From Mucidula mucida (Eukaryota > Basidiomycota > Agaricomycetes > Agaricales > Physalacriaceae): a DNA stretch of 11,951 nucleotides. Both the position numbers and the translations under genes were made by a program. The DNA lies in assembly GCA_015501055.1 (NCBI GenBank), contig JADNYV010000954.1, forward strand, positions 1 through 11,951. Reading direction: 5' to 3'. This document shows positions 1 to 7,741 of this stretch, one piece after another; the stretch's first letter is position 1; every line of letters starts with the position of its first letter. Under the pieces are notes generated by a model. The model ran no database searches. It saw only the letters and a list, made by a program, of their open reading frames with translations, and was not told the DNA's origin.

Positions 1-1876
1 TCTTAGTGTCTATAATAACTTGGGTTTTTTGTATTGGCTGAGTCATTTTTCTATACTTGTACATACCGCGCTTTCGACGTTATGCTTAACGCGTCACAAT
101 GTTCTCGTCAGGGACGTGTTGCGAATTTGTCTATCTCATCTCTCAACTACTTAGATGGTCTTCTCAAGGATGTCTGCTGGATCCATAGAACTAACGGCGG
201 GATTCTCTTCCTTCTGGTCCCGGCATTCATTTCGAATAAACGGAAAGAAGCGTGAAAGTTCTGGGCGCAAGCCGCCGCTCTGATTGACTCCGGGTGGACG
301 ACCCGACTGTGCATAGCTATTGCTAAGAAAATGGCAGCAATGTGAAACTATATACTCAAGTCGTGCAATGTTTTCTTTTCTATCTCCTCGTTTGCTACCA
401 CCTCAGATGCACGTACTGTCAAAGATGTTCACTATTGCCTCCGAGTCAGACGCTGTAGGCAGATCGCCCTCCCAGCGGCTTTCCTTCGTATTGTAGTACC
501 TTGTGCTTTGGCTGAAGTAGAAGAGAGAAGACACGCGTACACAGTGAAAGCGATCGAGCTCAAGGAGCAATAACATGTTAGCAGGATTTACAAGGCAGCT
601 GCACTCTTTCGAGTAACCTTGATGGAAGCCTGACGGTTGTGTGTGGCGCAATTCTTTGAAGTCGAATGGGACAGCAAGTAGTATTGAGGAGTAATTGAGC
701 AATACAACAGCGCCGACTCAAGTACCTGTACGTTGCACAGGGGCCCTAAACATGCGGTTCTCGATGGTGAAGGGCTGACTACATGGGTAGATAAGTAACC
801 CAATAAGTCTGTGAGCGATATGTTAATATACTTCATACAAAAATCTTCCGCATCATGGCGAAAGCACGGTAGAGGGGGCGATCGCGCACCTGGCTCTTGC
901 AAGTATGTGAGAAGAAGAAGAATGTCATTCCAGCGATTGTCGCTTTGAACCGCCGAGCGTATGCCAATGTTCCACCACATAAATAGGATCAGCGACGGTA
1001 AATCCTAGCAAGGATGGAATGAGTATGCGGACACGCGAAAGACTGATCTCTACAGAAATATGAAAGGACTCTCAAACGTAGACAGAAAGGCAATACTGTA
1101 GTTCACAGTGATGAAAGTCATCTACTGCAGCATCGAAAGTATGATAGCCAAGAAGAGTAGCTATCAAAACGAGGAAGAGTCCCAAAATCTGAGCAAGACG
1201 AGAACGTATCGTAGGAAGTGGAATTGCAGAAAGCGAAGAACGAGTAGTGGTGTTCTGATACGACGCGCACAGAACACCTCGTGCTAATAGCAATGACCGC
1301 AGACCGCAGATCCCCCAACATGGCGTCAATGTCCGTCGTGTCCGATAAGAAGTATTCGGAATTCGCGCAGCGTAGGCTGCATTTTGCCAGGGCGCCGGTC
1401 TCCTGGACGGTGATGGATTGTATAGGGAAACTCGACGTGCTTGTCGTCCAAATCACCCAAGGTACAAGCTATAAGGAGAGACCCATCGAGCAGGGTTACG
1501 TCAAAACTGGTGATTTCCACGTCGTTCTGTCCTTCCGGGGCCTCGGAGTGCCTCCGGGAGTTGGATATTGTGCTACGTCGAACTCTCTATACAATTTCCG
1601 AAGCAAAAGACACAAGAAACACGAAGTATATACGCTACGCCTGTCTAGTCCGAGCAGCCTTCCCGTCGATTCGGTGGTATTGACACCGTGGGAAAAAAGG
1701 ACTCGGTGATGGTGCTAAAACAAGGTGCGTCCTCGCCAGAATATCTCCTATGGCGCGGCTGGCAGTCGTCTTTTCTAATCGACTACTAGTTGCCTAGCAA
1801 AACGCACAAGTCTGGGCGCACCGTTCATCCCAAGGAGAAATCCCATGGATCACTCATCGCCATATATCTGCCGAAA
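1..1876. other. Left flank, no resolved gene
   Basis: Several open frames of 60-140 codons occur on both strands, but I could not join any of them into a convincing spliced gene. The minus strand has short stretches that read like protein: a 20-odd residue strand-like block near 1440-1525, a hydrophobic segment (key residues LGLFLVLIATLLGY) near 1140-1180, and a readable block near 960-1050. The most attractive joins between them put a stop codon at the junction, for example a 57-nt GT-AG candidate at about 1113-1057 that creates TAG. It may be a decayed gene, an intron-rich gene I failed to parse, or intergenic DNA. I see no tRNA, rRNA or transposase signature. Confidence 0.4.
1293..1709 (+). 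CDS. Possible ORF, hypothetical (doubtful)
   Basis: An ATG-started frame of 138 codons, the longest open stretch in the left flank. It begins MTADRRSPNMASM and ends PWEKRTR. Its codons are not unlike those of the confirmed genes (many NNC and NNG). I recognise no domain, signal peptide or membrane segment. The opposite strand is also open and protein-like from about 1565 down to 1326, with the core VEITSFDVTLLDGSLLIAC, so one of the two is presumably a shadow of the other. Neither has a clear promoter; a TATATA-like string at about 1627-1633 would suit a minus-strand start, but no useful minus ATG follows. Treat as a candidate only. Confidence 0.2.
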   Translation: MTADRRSPNMASMSVVSDKKYSEFAQRRLHFARAPVSWTVMDCIGKLDVLVVQITQGTSYKERPIEQGYVKTGDFHVVLSFRGLGVPPGVGYCATSNSLYNFRSKRHKKHEVYTLRLSSPSSLPVDSVVLTPWEKRTR

Positions 1877-1905
1877 TACTGTAGTGTTTCGACCGCAAAT
1901 TCACA
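1877..1905 (+). repeat. Left terminal inverted repeat
   Basis: 29-base arm paired with 2096-2124. Four mismatches, at arm positions 9, 15, 20 and 23; three are transitions, as expected from ageing of once identical ends. Confidence 0.75.
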
Positions 1906-1918
1906 TAACGGGTCACGG
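1904..1918 (+). repeat. Internal direct repeat, copy 1
   Basis: CATAACGGGTCACGG, directly abutting the left inverted repeat. An identical copy sits 44 bases downstream at 1948-1962. Confidence 0.7.
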
Positions 1919-1947
1919 GGGTCTTTGAAGTGAAGCTATATATACAT

Positions 1948-1962
1948 CATAACGGGTCACGG
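1948..1962 (+). repeat. Internal direct repeat, copy 2
   Basis: Exact 15-base copy of the repeat at 1904-1918, in the same orientation, inside the MITE-like element. Confidence 0.7.
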
Positions 1963-2078
1963 ACCACTTTGGTCAGGCACGAGCCTCCAAATAAGGAAAT
2001 TTCAGGTCCCGCTATAAGCGGAACTGTCCAAAAAAGGCAATTTAAGGGTCTGTGAAGCTGTTCGCTGTAACTTCAGAC

Positions 2079-2094
2079 CATAATGGGTCACAGG
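2079..2094 (+). repeat. Internal direct repeat, variant copy 3
   Basis: CATAATGGGTCACAGG, a diverged copy next to the right inverted repeat. It keeps the same orientation as copies 1 and 2, so it is not part of the inverted-repeat symmetry. Confidence 0.55.
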
Positions 2095-2095
2095 C

Positions 2096-2124
2096 TGTGA
2101 AGTTACGGTTGAAACGCTACAGTA
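2096..2124 (-). repeat. Right terminal inverted repeat
   Basis: Partner of the arm at 1877-1905, in inverse orientation. The plus strand ends CTACAGTA and is followed by unrelated GTTGAGG, so the homology stops sharply at the TA. Confidence 0.75.
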
Positions 2125-2457
2125 GTTGAGGTCTATACCATCAGAAATGGTGCAGAAGACGCACCTAATTGATACGGTAGACTAATTTTTGGATTTCGGA
2201 TTTCTGCAGGTCGCCCTTTAGGGACATGCGGCGCCAGGAAGGTGACATCGTCGTCAGTGGGCCTTCAAAGGGGCATTAGCATTGGGCCTTCAGGTGCAAA
2301 GATTGTTGGTGATGGCATGATGGTAGGAGGCAAAGTAGTCAAAGCATCCCTGCCGCCCGTGAAGGAAGCCCTTTCTCACGCAAGGCAAAGAGAAAGCTGT
2401 TCATAGTTTGCTTTCAATTATTCTATTTAAGTTATACATGCACAGAGAGCATATATA
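2125..2457. other. Intergenic, 3' flank of the F-box gene
   Basis: No supported gene. It must hold the 3' UTR and poly(A) site of the minus-strand F-box gene; AT-rich sequence at about 2410-2455 (ATAGAATAATTG on the minus strand) is a plausible location, with no canonical AATAAA seen there. Confidence 0.4.
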
Positions 2458-3807
2458 TCATTCACAGTCCTCTTTAACTGGACGCTCCACCAATATAACC
2501 TTGCGCAAACTATAACATCCGGGCTCCCAGATCTTGATCTCTCCCGCAACGACATCCTGATTTTCCTCGCGAGCAAGATTCAACTGCAGTGTCTTTTTCG
2601 CCATATCCAGGACTTGATCGCCTTTCCATTGTCCAAAAAATCTGGACATATCCGAGCGGTCCTCAATCTGGATTGTATGCACCCGTGTCCACCCCTCCTC
2701 CACATTACAAAATGCCTTCTGCGCCAGGCATGCATAAGCTTTGTTTGTCATTCTGTCGCTACCGGGCGACAGATGTGGCGTAATGCGCAAGTGTGGGAAC
2801 AACGATGCCAAGTCTACAACGTCCCTATGAGTCACCCGAAACCAGAAGCGCAAATTGCTGCTTACCATTGATGCTAGATTCCCAAAGCAAGACAGTGCCA
2901 TATGGTAAAGTTAGTGTATGGATGTAGTCTGGGACGACATGTAACGAAGGAAGGTCCCTATATAGATCGTCGGAACGTGTTTCATGGACAGCCATGTGGC
3001 GCAGCGATGGAAAAAGTACTTTCATCTTGATGCAATGAATGAGGGCAGGAATCAAGGTCACAGTGTGAACTTTGGCAAGAGGTTCTATCGAGGAGAATGC
3101 CTTTTTGAAGTGTCTCAGACATTCAACATCAAAGTGATGGTGGTCGCCTCCATAGGTTGAATAGAAAGTCTGGGGAAACGACGTGATCTGGAAAGTATGA
3201 AGGTTCGGGAGGCATGAAAGACAGAGTGCAAGCTCTCGATATGTAGTTTCCAAGCAATAACGTGTCAGCTTTGCGTTGAACACCCTTTCGAAAGCCCAAG
3301 TCAGCCTCTCTGACGAGTTCATCGCATAGAACACACGTACTGAACAAGCTCTGCCCGGTGCGGCATTTGAGTGAGAACCCTGCAGTACGCACGCAGATCC
3401 TGAGCTGTATACCACGTATTGTACTCGCAGGGCCGGCGCCATCCACGCGCTTCTACCCTCCTCCAGCAAAGAGGGCTATACATGTCATAGAGAGTTCTGC
3501 AGGTGCTGGATAACGCATGTATTGCATTAAACCTATCTCGGTCTCCTCTCGCCTCACGCTTTATCCACGGAATTGACTGGCAGTCGAGGTGAGCCATAAT
3601 TTCGAGATGCAGTTCCAGGGGGAGAGTCGGTAAGCCTTTACTATTTAGGTCGACGAGCGAATCGGCTGCTTTATGATCATCGGGCTCTCTAGACTGCGCG
3701 CTCCCGCAGGACGTTCTCCGTTGCATCCTTTCGACAGAAGACGAGGGCATGTTGTGGGCAGGAAGAACGATGTATAGGTCTGTCTTTGATTGTGTGCCGC
3801 CGTCCAT
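2458..3807 (-). CDS. F-box domain protein (3 exons)
   Basis: Proposed exons: complement of 3393-3807, 2866-3339 and 2458-2813, giving 414 residues. Introns are 3340-3392 (53 nt, GTGCGT...TTCAG) and 2814-2865 (52 nt, GTAAGC...TGTAG); both restore the frame. Residues 60-120 form an F-box: LPTLPLELHLEIMAHLD, then SSTCRTLYDMYSPLCWRRV. Such a domain normally binds Skp1 and brings substrates to an SCF ubiquitin ligase. The rest is a leucine-rich, irregularly repeated region (for example LCLSCLPNLHTFQI, LFPSLRHMAVHE, YIHTLTLPYGTVLLWE) of the kind that serves as substrate-binding surface in fungal F-box proteins; the substrate is unknown. The start is uncertain: an out-of-frame ATG lies just upstream at 3825-3827, and an in-frame ATG (MPSSSVER) lies downstream at about 3750. 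Confidence 0.75.
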
Positions 3808-4207
3808 GATGTCTTAGACGGTACCATCGGCGTCAAAATTGACCAGGGAATGAGAGTGCCATAGATGTTGGTGGCCACGCACCCAAATATGTGTGGTCCT
3901 CAAGCGAAGGCGGCTGGTGGTTCAAACTCGTCGGTCTGGGTTGGTCGTGCAGTTCTTTGACTTCTCCGGTTTCTGAGAGAGAACGAGGAGGCACTCATCT
4001 CCCTAGATACGACGCGTCTTCATGAGATAAATTCCGCGCTTCGTTGATGGCACATCCAGAGCTGTTGTACTCGCTTCCGGGTCAGTATCAAGGCGCGAAG
4101 GAAGATGGCGCGATCAAATCACATGAAGAAGATCTTGTTTTTTGCCACCACACTGCTTCACAAGTGAGTAGCGTCAGACCGATTAGGCGAATTCCTTGCT
4201 TATCAGC
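3808..4207. promoter_or_regulatory. Divergent intergenic promoter region
   Basis: About 400 bp separate the starts of the minus-strand F-box gene and the plus-strand phosphatase gene, so both promoters must lie here. I see no clear TATA box for either. Two upstream minus-strand ATGs precede the F-box start: one opens a nine-codon ORF (3833-3862), the other (3825-3827) runs out of frame past the F-box start to 3645. If transcription begins upstream of them, translation of the F-box protein would be restrained. Confidence 0.4.
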
Positions 4208-4682
4208 ATGAACAGAATGACAAGCGAAGCTCCCTGGCACGCAGGCTTTCCCACAGCCACCTCGTCCGCTGGACGTATTTCACCAGAAGACCTTCACACG
4301 CGCCTTGGAGCGGGAGATAAGGACATCCTCGTTGTAGATCTCAGACGCACGGAATTTGAGGTAATTAATTCCGTCTCTCTGTAGATTGTCGTTGATCCAT
4401 CGATAGATCGGCTTCATCAAAGGCGCAATCAATCTCCCCGCGCATACGTTCTACCCGACACTCCCCGGCCTTGTTCCAATTCTTTCTCAGTTCAAGGAGG
4501 TAGTCTTTCACTGCCAGAGCTGTTCGGCTACCAGCAGGACTGCACGTGCATTGTCGTGGTTCCAGGACGCGTTGAATGAACAGGGTATTTCGGCGGATAA
4601 ATGCAAACCGCTAGTTTTAGATGGCGGAATTAAAGGTTGGCTAGAGAAATACAAGGACGACCCGTTAACGTGCCCGCTCTGA
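4208..4682 (+). CDS. Cdc25/Ibp1-like rhodanese-domain phosphatase (2 exons)
   Basis: Exons 4208-4360 and 4407-4682, 142 residues. The 46-nt intron 4361-4406 (GTAATT...CGATAG) sits between LRRTEFE and IGFIKGAINLPAHTF, typical of small fungal Cdc25-class proteins related to fission yeast Ibp1 and budding yeast Ych1/Arr2: a single rhodanese fold with DxR motif (VVDLRR) and a catalytic cysteine after VVFHC. These act on phosphotyrosine/phosphothreonine or arsenate. H86-C87 is present, but the loop reads HCQSCSATSR, so the first arginine is seven residues after the cysteine (C87-x7-R95) rather than the C-x5-R of the family. Activity may be altered or lost. The C-terminus LDGGIKGWLEKYKDDPLTC matches the usual end. 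An alternative start is ATG 4217 (MTSEAPWHAGF). Domain assignment is firm; substrate unknown. Confidence 0.82.
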
Positions 4683-5009
4683 AATATCTATTTCAATTGA
4701 TGATCATTGTACTGCGATGGTTGTTTGTTCACAAATTATGCCAGTGCCACTTCAACGACGTGTAACCGTTTACAGATTGATAGCGACATGGACGACAAAG
4801 TGCTGAATGTGAGTCTGTTGCAAGGAACAAAGCCCATGTTTGCTGAGATGTACGACCGCAGTGCGCGTTCTGAGCTGAATATGGGCATCGCACGCATCCC
4901 ATAGGCCGCATCACGCTTCAAAACAGTGTTATTGCCTCCGTGTGGACGCCATAACAATAGGCTGAATAAGTACACTCTCACGTGATCTACGATCGCTGTG
5001 GTCCACAAG
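4683..5009. other. Intergenic between phosphatase and AGC kinase
   Basis: 327 bp with no supported gene. It should hold the phosphatase 3' UTR and upstream promoter elements of the kinase. A 39-codon ATG frame (4790-4906) is present; without a domain or context it is not called. Confidence 0.4.
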
Positions 5010-5017
5010 TATAAAAA
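5010..5017 (+). promoter_or_regulatory. TATA box of the AGC kinase gene
   Basis: TATAAAAA, 190 bases before the proposed start codon. A pyrimidine-rich stretch at about 5032-5060, roughly 20-45 bases downstream, suits the transcription start. No ATG occurs between there and 5181. Confidence 0.6.
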
Positions 5018-5126
5018 GCCAAACGACGGCTTTGTTCATCCTCACCTCCTTGTTCACACCACTTCATTAGCGACATTGATTCATTGCTCTCAGCTTTGGC
5101 ACCACCCCTACCGTTCAAGACTCTTT

Positions 5127-5190
5127 GTGAGTACCATTTCACTGTCTCCAAAACGGATTCACGGGTACTGAAGCGTAAAAATGAGTGCAG
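5127..5190 (+). other. Probable 5'-UTR intron
   Basis: GTGAGT at 5127 and GTGCAG ending at 5190 delimit 64 nt with a CTGA branch-like motif at about 5168-5171. Removing it also removes the only upstream ATG (5181) and leaves the kinase start ten bases into the next exon. Inferred from splice consensus only. Confidence 0.45.
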
Positions 5191-5204
5191 AGATACAACA
5201 ATGA
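5181..5204 (+). other. Seven-codon upstream ORF overlapping the kinase start
   Basis: ATG at 5181 opens MSAEIQQ and stops with TGA at 5202-5204, overlapping the kinase ATG at 5201 as ATGA. Its ATG lies inside the proposed 5'-UTR intron, so it would exist only in unspliced transcripts. Confidence 0.45.
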
Positions 5205-6646
5205 AGTTATCGCTTCCTCCTCTAGACCTGGAGCATATTCTCGGAGCGGACACCCCATCTCCCATTGACCCTTTTTCTTGGGAATCATTGGCGTCCGACC
5301 CCGCCTACCTCAGAAAGTTGCCTGGCACGAAGAAGAAAGTCAATCCAGCCACCGTCAAACCGCTAACGCTCCCGGATAACCGTTTATTGCGCTACCAGTG
5401 GAAGAGCACCATCGGCGCAGGCGCCTTCGGACGGGTGCAGCTTGGTGAGTTTCATCGTTGTTCTTGCGTGCCAGTGCTTACAGTGTCTGTTTACTAGTCC
5501 GCAGTTTGGATGACGGGAACTGCTATGCTATCAAGACAATCACGAAGAGTCGCGTCATACACAAAAATGAAATCAGCCATACGAACAACGAGGCCGCGAT
5601 TCTCTCTTCGCTTCGGGCCTACTATGTAGAGCGCCCGTTCGTTATCGAGTTGTCGGAGATCTTCCAGGACTCGGTAAACCTGTATATGGTGATGGAATAT
5701 GTTCCTGGAGGCGAGCTCTGCACGCTCCTGAGAGATGCTGGTGTAGGTTCCTCGTCGTCTTTTTGTAATCTATGGTATTGATATCTTCGCAGCGATTCTC
5801 AGAAAACGAAGCGAGATTCTACCTAAGCGAGGTTCTTATGGGTCTCGTCTTCTTGCATCGCCGCAAGATCATGTATCGCGACTTGAAAACGGAAAACATC
5901 CTCATTGGACGCGACGGGCACATCAAGCTCGCAGACTTTGGCCTGGCCAGCACCCGCCCGTATTCTGAATCGCTCGTCGGCACGCCTGACTACATGGCTC
6001 CAGAGGTCCGTTATGTCTCCCGACGACTGTGTGTAGCCAGCACTTATTACATTCTCGACAGATCCTTCTGGGGGAGATATATGACCACGCCGTGGACTAT
6101 TACGCCTTCGGCGTCCTCGTATACGAACTCCTCGCCGGTGCCACCCCATACCACATTTCAGGCGTCCATTTCCCGAACACCGAAGCCCGACTCGACGCCA
6201 TCGCCGACGACATCCTGGCGGGGCCCCGATTCATAAAATGGCCGCCCCTTGATGTAGTCTCTCCCCTAGCCAAGCTCCTCATCACAAATCTCATGTGCAT
6301 TGACCCAAAACGGAGGCTTGGCAACGGTGAATATGGGGTGTCCGAGATTCTCACGCACCTGTGGTTCAAGAGGGTTGATTGGAGAGCCGTGGAAGACGGG
6401 ATGACAGAGCCGCCTTATATACCGAGACTGGAAGACGACGACGACGATACAGCGTGAGTCTTATGGCGTTTCTCTGTTGTGGAGGAAGCTTACAAGGTGT
6501 ATAGCTTTGAGTTGCATTCGGACGCTGACGCATATCTGTTTGATCCCCTCCGGCGAGGAGCGTCTGAACGCGACGAACATGGAAAGCACTTTGAAAACTT
6601 CCCATATGTCGGTGACTCTGTCGCCGACCATCCGAGGTGGGTATAG
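5201..6646 (+). CDS. AGC-family Ser/Thr protein kinase, PKA-like (5 exons)
   Basis: Exons 5201-5444, 5498-5742, 5793-6005, 6062-6453 and 6505-6646; 411 residues. Introns are 50-56 nt, GT-AG, and every junction restores a known kinase motif. Glycine loop GAGAFGRV (72-79), ATP-binding Lys94 (CYAIK), helix-C Glu113, hinge MVMEYVPGGEL, catalytic YRDLKTEN (Asp193), DFG (211-213), GTPDYMAPE (226-234), DPKRRLGN and HLWFKRVDW. These place it in the cytosolic AGC group, closest by eye to the PKA catalytic subunit; all catalytic residues are present, so it should be active. The usual activation-loop threonine is replaced by Ser223. About ten extra residues follow ATPYHI. A short acidic C-tail (EDDDDD, then HFENFPYVG) follows; no FxxF end is seen. 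The N-terminal 65 residues are not a recognised domain. It might be a divergent PKA paralogue rather than PKA itself. Confidence 0.88.
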
Positions 6647-6801
6647 CTTGCCCTGCTTTCCACACTTTATCGTTATTCTGCCTTATTGGACTCGCGTATG
6701 TTACTATGTATCACCACTGGCCGCGCATTGGCTTGCTATCCTACGCTTATCATTTCTTGTTTTCCTTGGGCAATGAAAATTACATTCAAACCATTCGACG
6801 A

Positions 6802-7741
6802 TTAATCAACAATAATGTACTCGGGAGAATCTACAGTAACAACACTGGATTCGGGCGACGAAAGACTGGATAGAGCTCGGAGCATCGGCGAATCAGAGGG
6901 CGCCTCGAACAAGCGCGCAAAGTCGGGATCTGTTTCCCGCCACTCCTCTACCAATTTCTTCAGAGCCTTGGGCTCAGCAAGAACTATATCGGCATAGATG
7001 GTGGCCCACAACGGGTCTACGACACGATATATGTAATCCCGTAGTTTCTCGCCTGCTAGTGGAAGCTGGCCAGTCATCCAGGGAAGGTCTCCGTACTGCC
7101 ACGGCCAGTCGGTCATGTAGCACGTCTCGATCGCGCAGTGCACAGGATGAAAATGAGCGTCAGAGTAGCTGTTGATACTCTTGAACGTCCAGCGTTCGCA
7201 TCCTGCTTTTGCACTGGGCGTACCGTACAGCGGACAGCGATGGAGTTCCGTGGATGTGCCGCGTCTGCTCTTGATAGACGTCAATGCATTATACGATTCG
7301 TGGAGAGAGACTGATGTACCTGACGAAATTTGCGATTCGGAGCTGGAAGAGGCACAACAACGTTCCCATGGACCACTCTCCAATGATGTTGGATCCAAGC
7401 GCCTTCTGTCTTATATAGTGGTGGGTATAGGCGGCGTTTACCCTTGTAGATTTTTCTCTGCAGGTATTTGAAGGCGGTCTCGATATTTGGAGGAGGGCAT
7501 ATGGGACAATAGACTGGCGAATTTTCGCCAAGAGTAGGACAAAGGGAGATCTAAAAGACCATCAGTGAAATTCAAACATTCGCAGATGAAGACCAACGGG
7601 TACAGGGAACATGTCGGAGTACTCCGATTCTTGGTGGTCGGTTCCGAGGTGGTCCATCATGTGTCGCACGTGGCGGTACAGTTCGGGAGGATACCTGGGA
7701 TCGTCGAGGTTGATGCGGTTTTCCGCTGCGTTAGCTATCAT
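6802..7741 (-). CDS. Hypothetical protein with two Cys/His zinc-finger-like clusters (3 exons)
   Basis: Proposed exons: complement of 7604-7741, 7320-7550 and 6802-7269; 278 residues. Intron 7551-7603 (53 nt, GTACCC, branch CACTGAT, TTTTAG) is clear. Intron 7270-7319 (50 nt) has a strong CAG/GTACAT donor but an AAG acceptor, chosen because it joins the two open frames; this junction is the weakest point. Exon 2 carries CPIC (61-64) and, 37 residues on, HHWRVVH; exon 3 carries RCP...GCERW and HFHPVHC. Each pairs two cysteines with H-x4/5-H, resembling loose C2H2 fingers, so nucleic-acid or protein binding is possible. The middle (WPWQYGDLPWMTGQLPLAGEKLRDYIYRV, in two parts around Met and Gly) is a well-composed domain I do not recognise. 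The Ser-rich tail ends PEYIIVD, like a SUMO-interacting motif. I do not assign a function. Confidence 0.6.

Larger units (their letters stand above)
1877..2124. mobile_element. MITE-like element with 29-bp terminal inverted repeats
   Basis: Bases 1877-1905 (starting TACTGTAGTGTTTCGACC) and the reverse complement of 2096-2124 (starting TACTGTAGCGTTTCAACC) match at 25 of 29 positions. The unit is 248 bp, has no meaningful ORF and begins and ends with TA, as expected if TA is the duplicated target site of a Tc1/mariner-type element. Inside, the 15-mer CATAACGGGTCACGG occurs twice and a variant once more. The element lies in intergenic DNA, about 335 bp past the 3' end of the F-box gene. Seen directly: the inverted repeats, TA ends and internal repeats. 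Inferred: that it moved as a non-autonomous DNA transposon. No transposase is present in the window to supply it. Confidence 0.7.

Noticed and set aside
1057..1113. 57-nt GT-AG candidate intron joining two protein-like minus-strand stretches
   Set aside because: The join creates an in-frame TAG, and the alternative acceptors also run into stops.
1724..2168. AGGTGCGTC(C/T)TC at 1724 with an inverted copy ending near 2168, which would frame a larger element around the MITE
   Set aside because: Only about 11 of 12 bases match and the similarity fades at once on both sides; matches of this size are expected by chance over this length.
3301..3470. Apparent frameshift in the F-box gene between the first and second open frames
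   Set aside because: A 53-nt GT-AG intron (3340-3392) with good ends explains the frame change, so the gene is not broken here.
3910..3945. GGTTCAAACTC resembling a tRNA T-loop (B box)
   Set aside because: The flanking bases do not form a T stem and no A box or acceptor stem could be placed upstream.
4790..4906. 39-codon ATG frame between phosphatase and kinase
   Set aside because: Too short for confidence, no domain, and it sits in probable 3' UTR or promoter DNA.
7201..7225. 21-nt GTACGC...GCAG segment in the orphan gene that would bring two cysteines closer if removed
   Set aside because: It is far below the smallest intron seen elsewhere in the window (46 nt).
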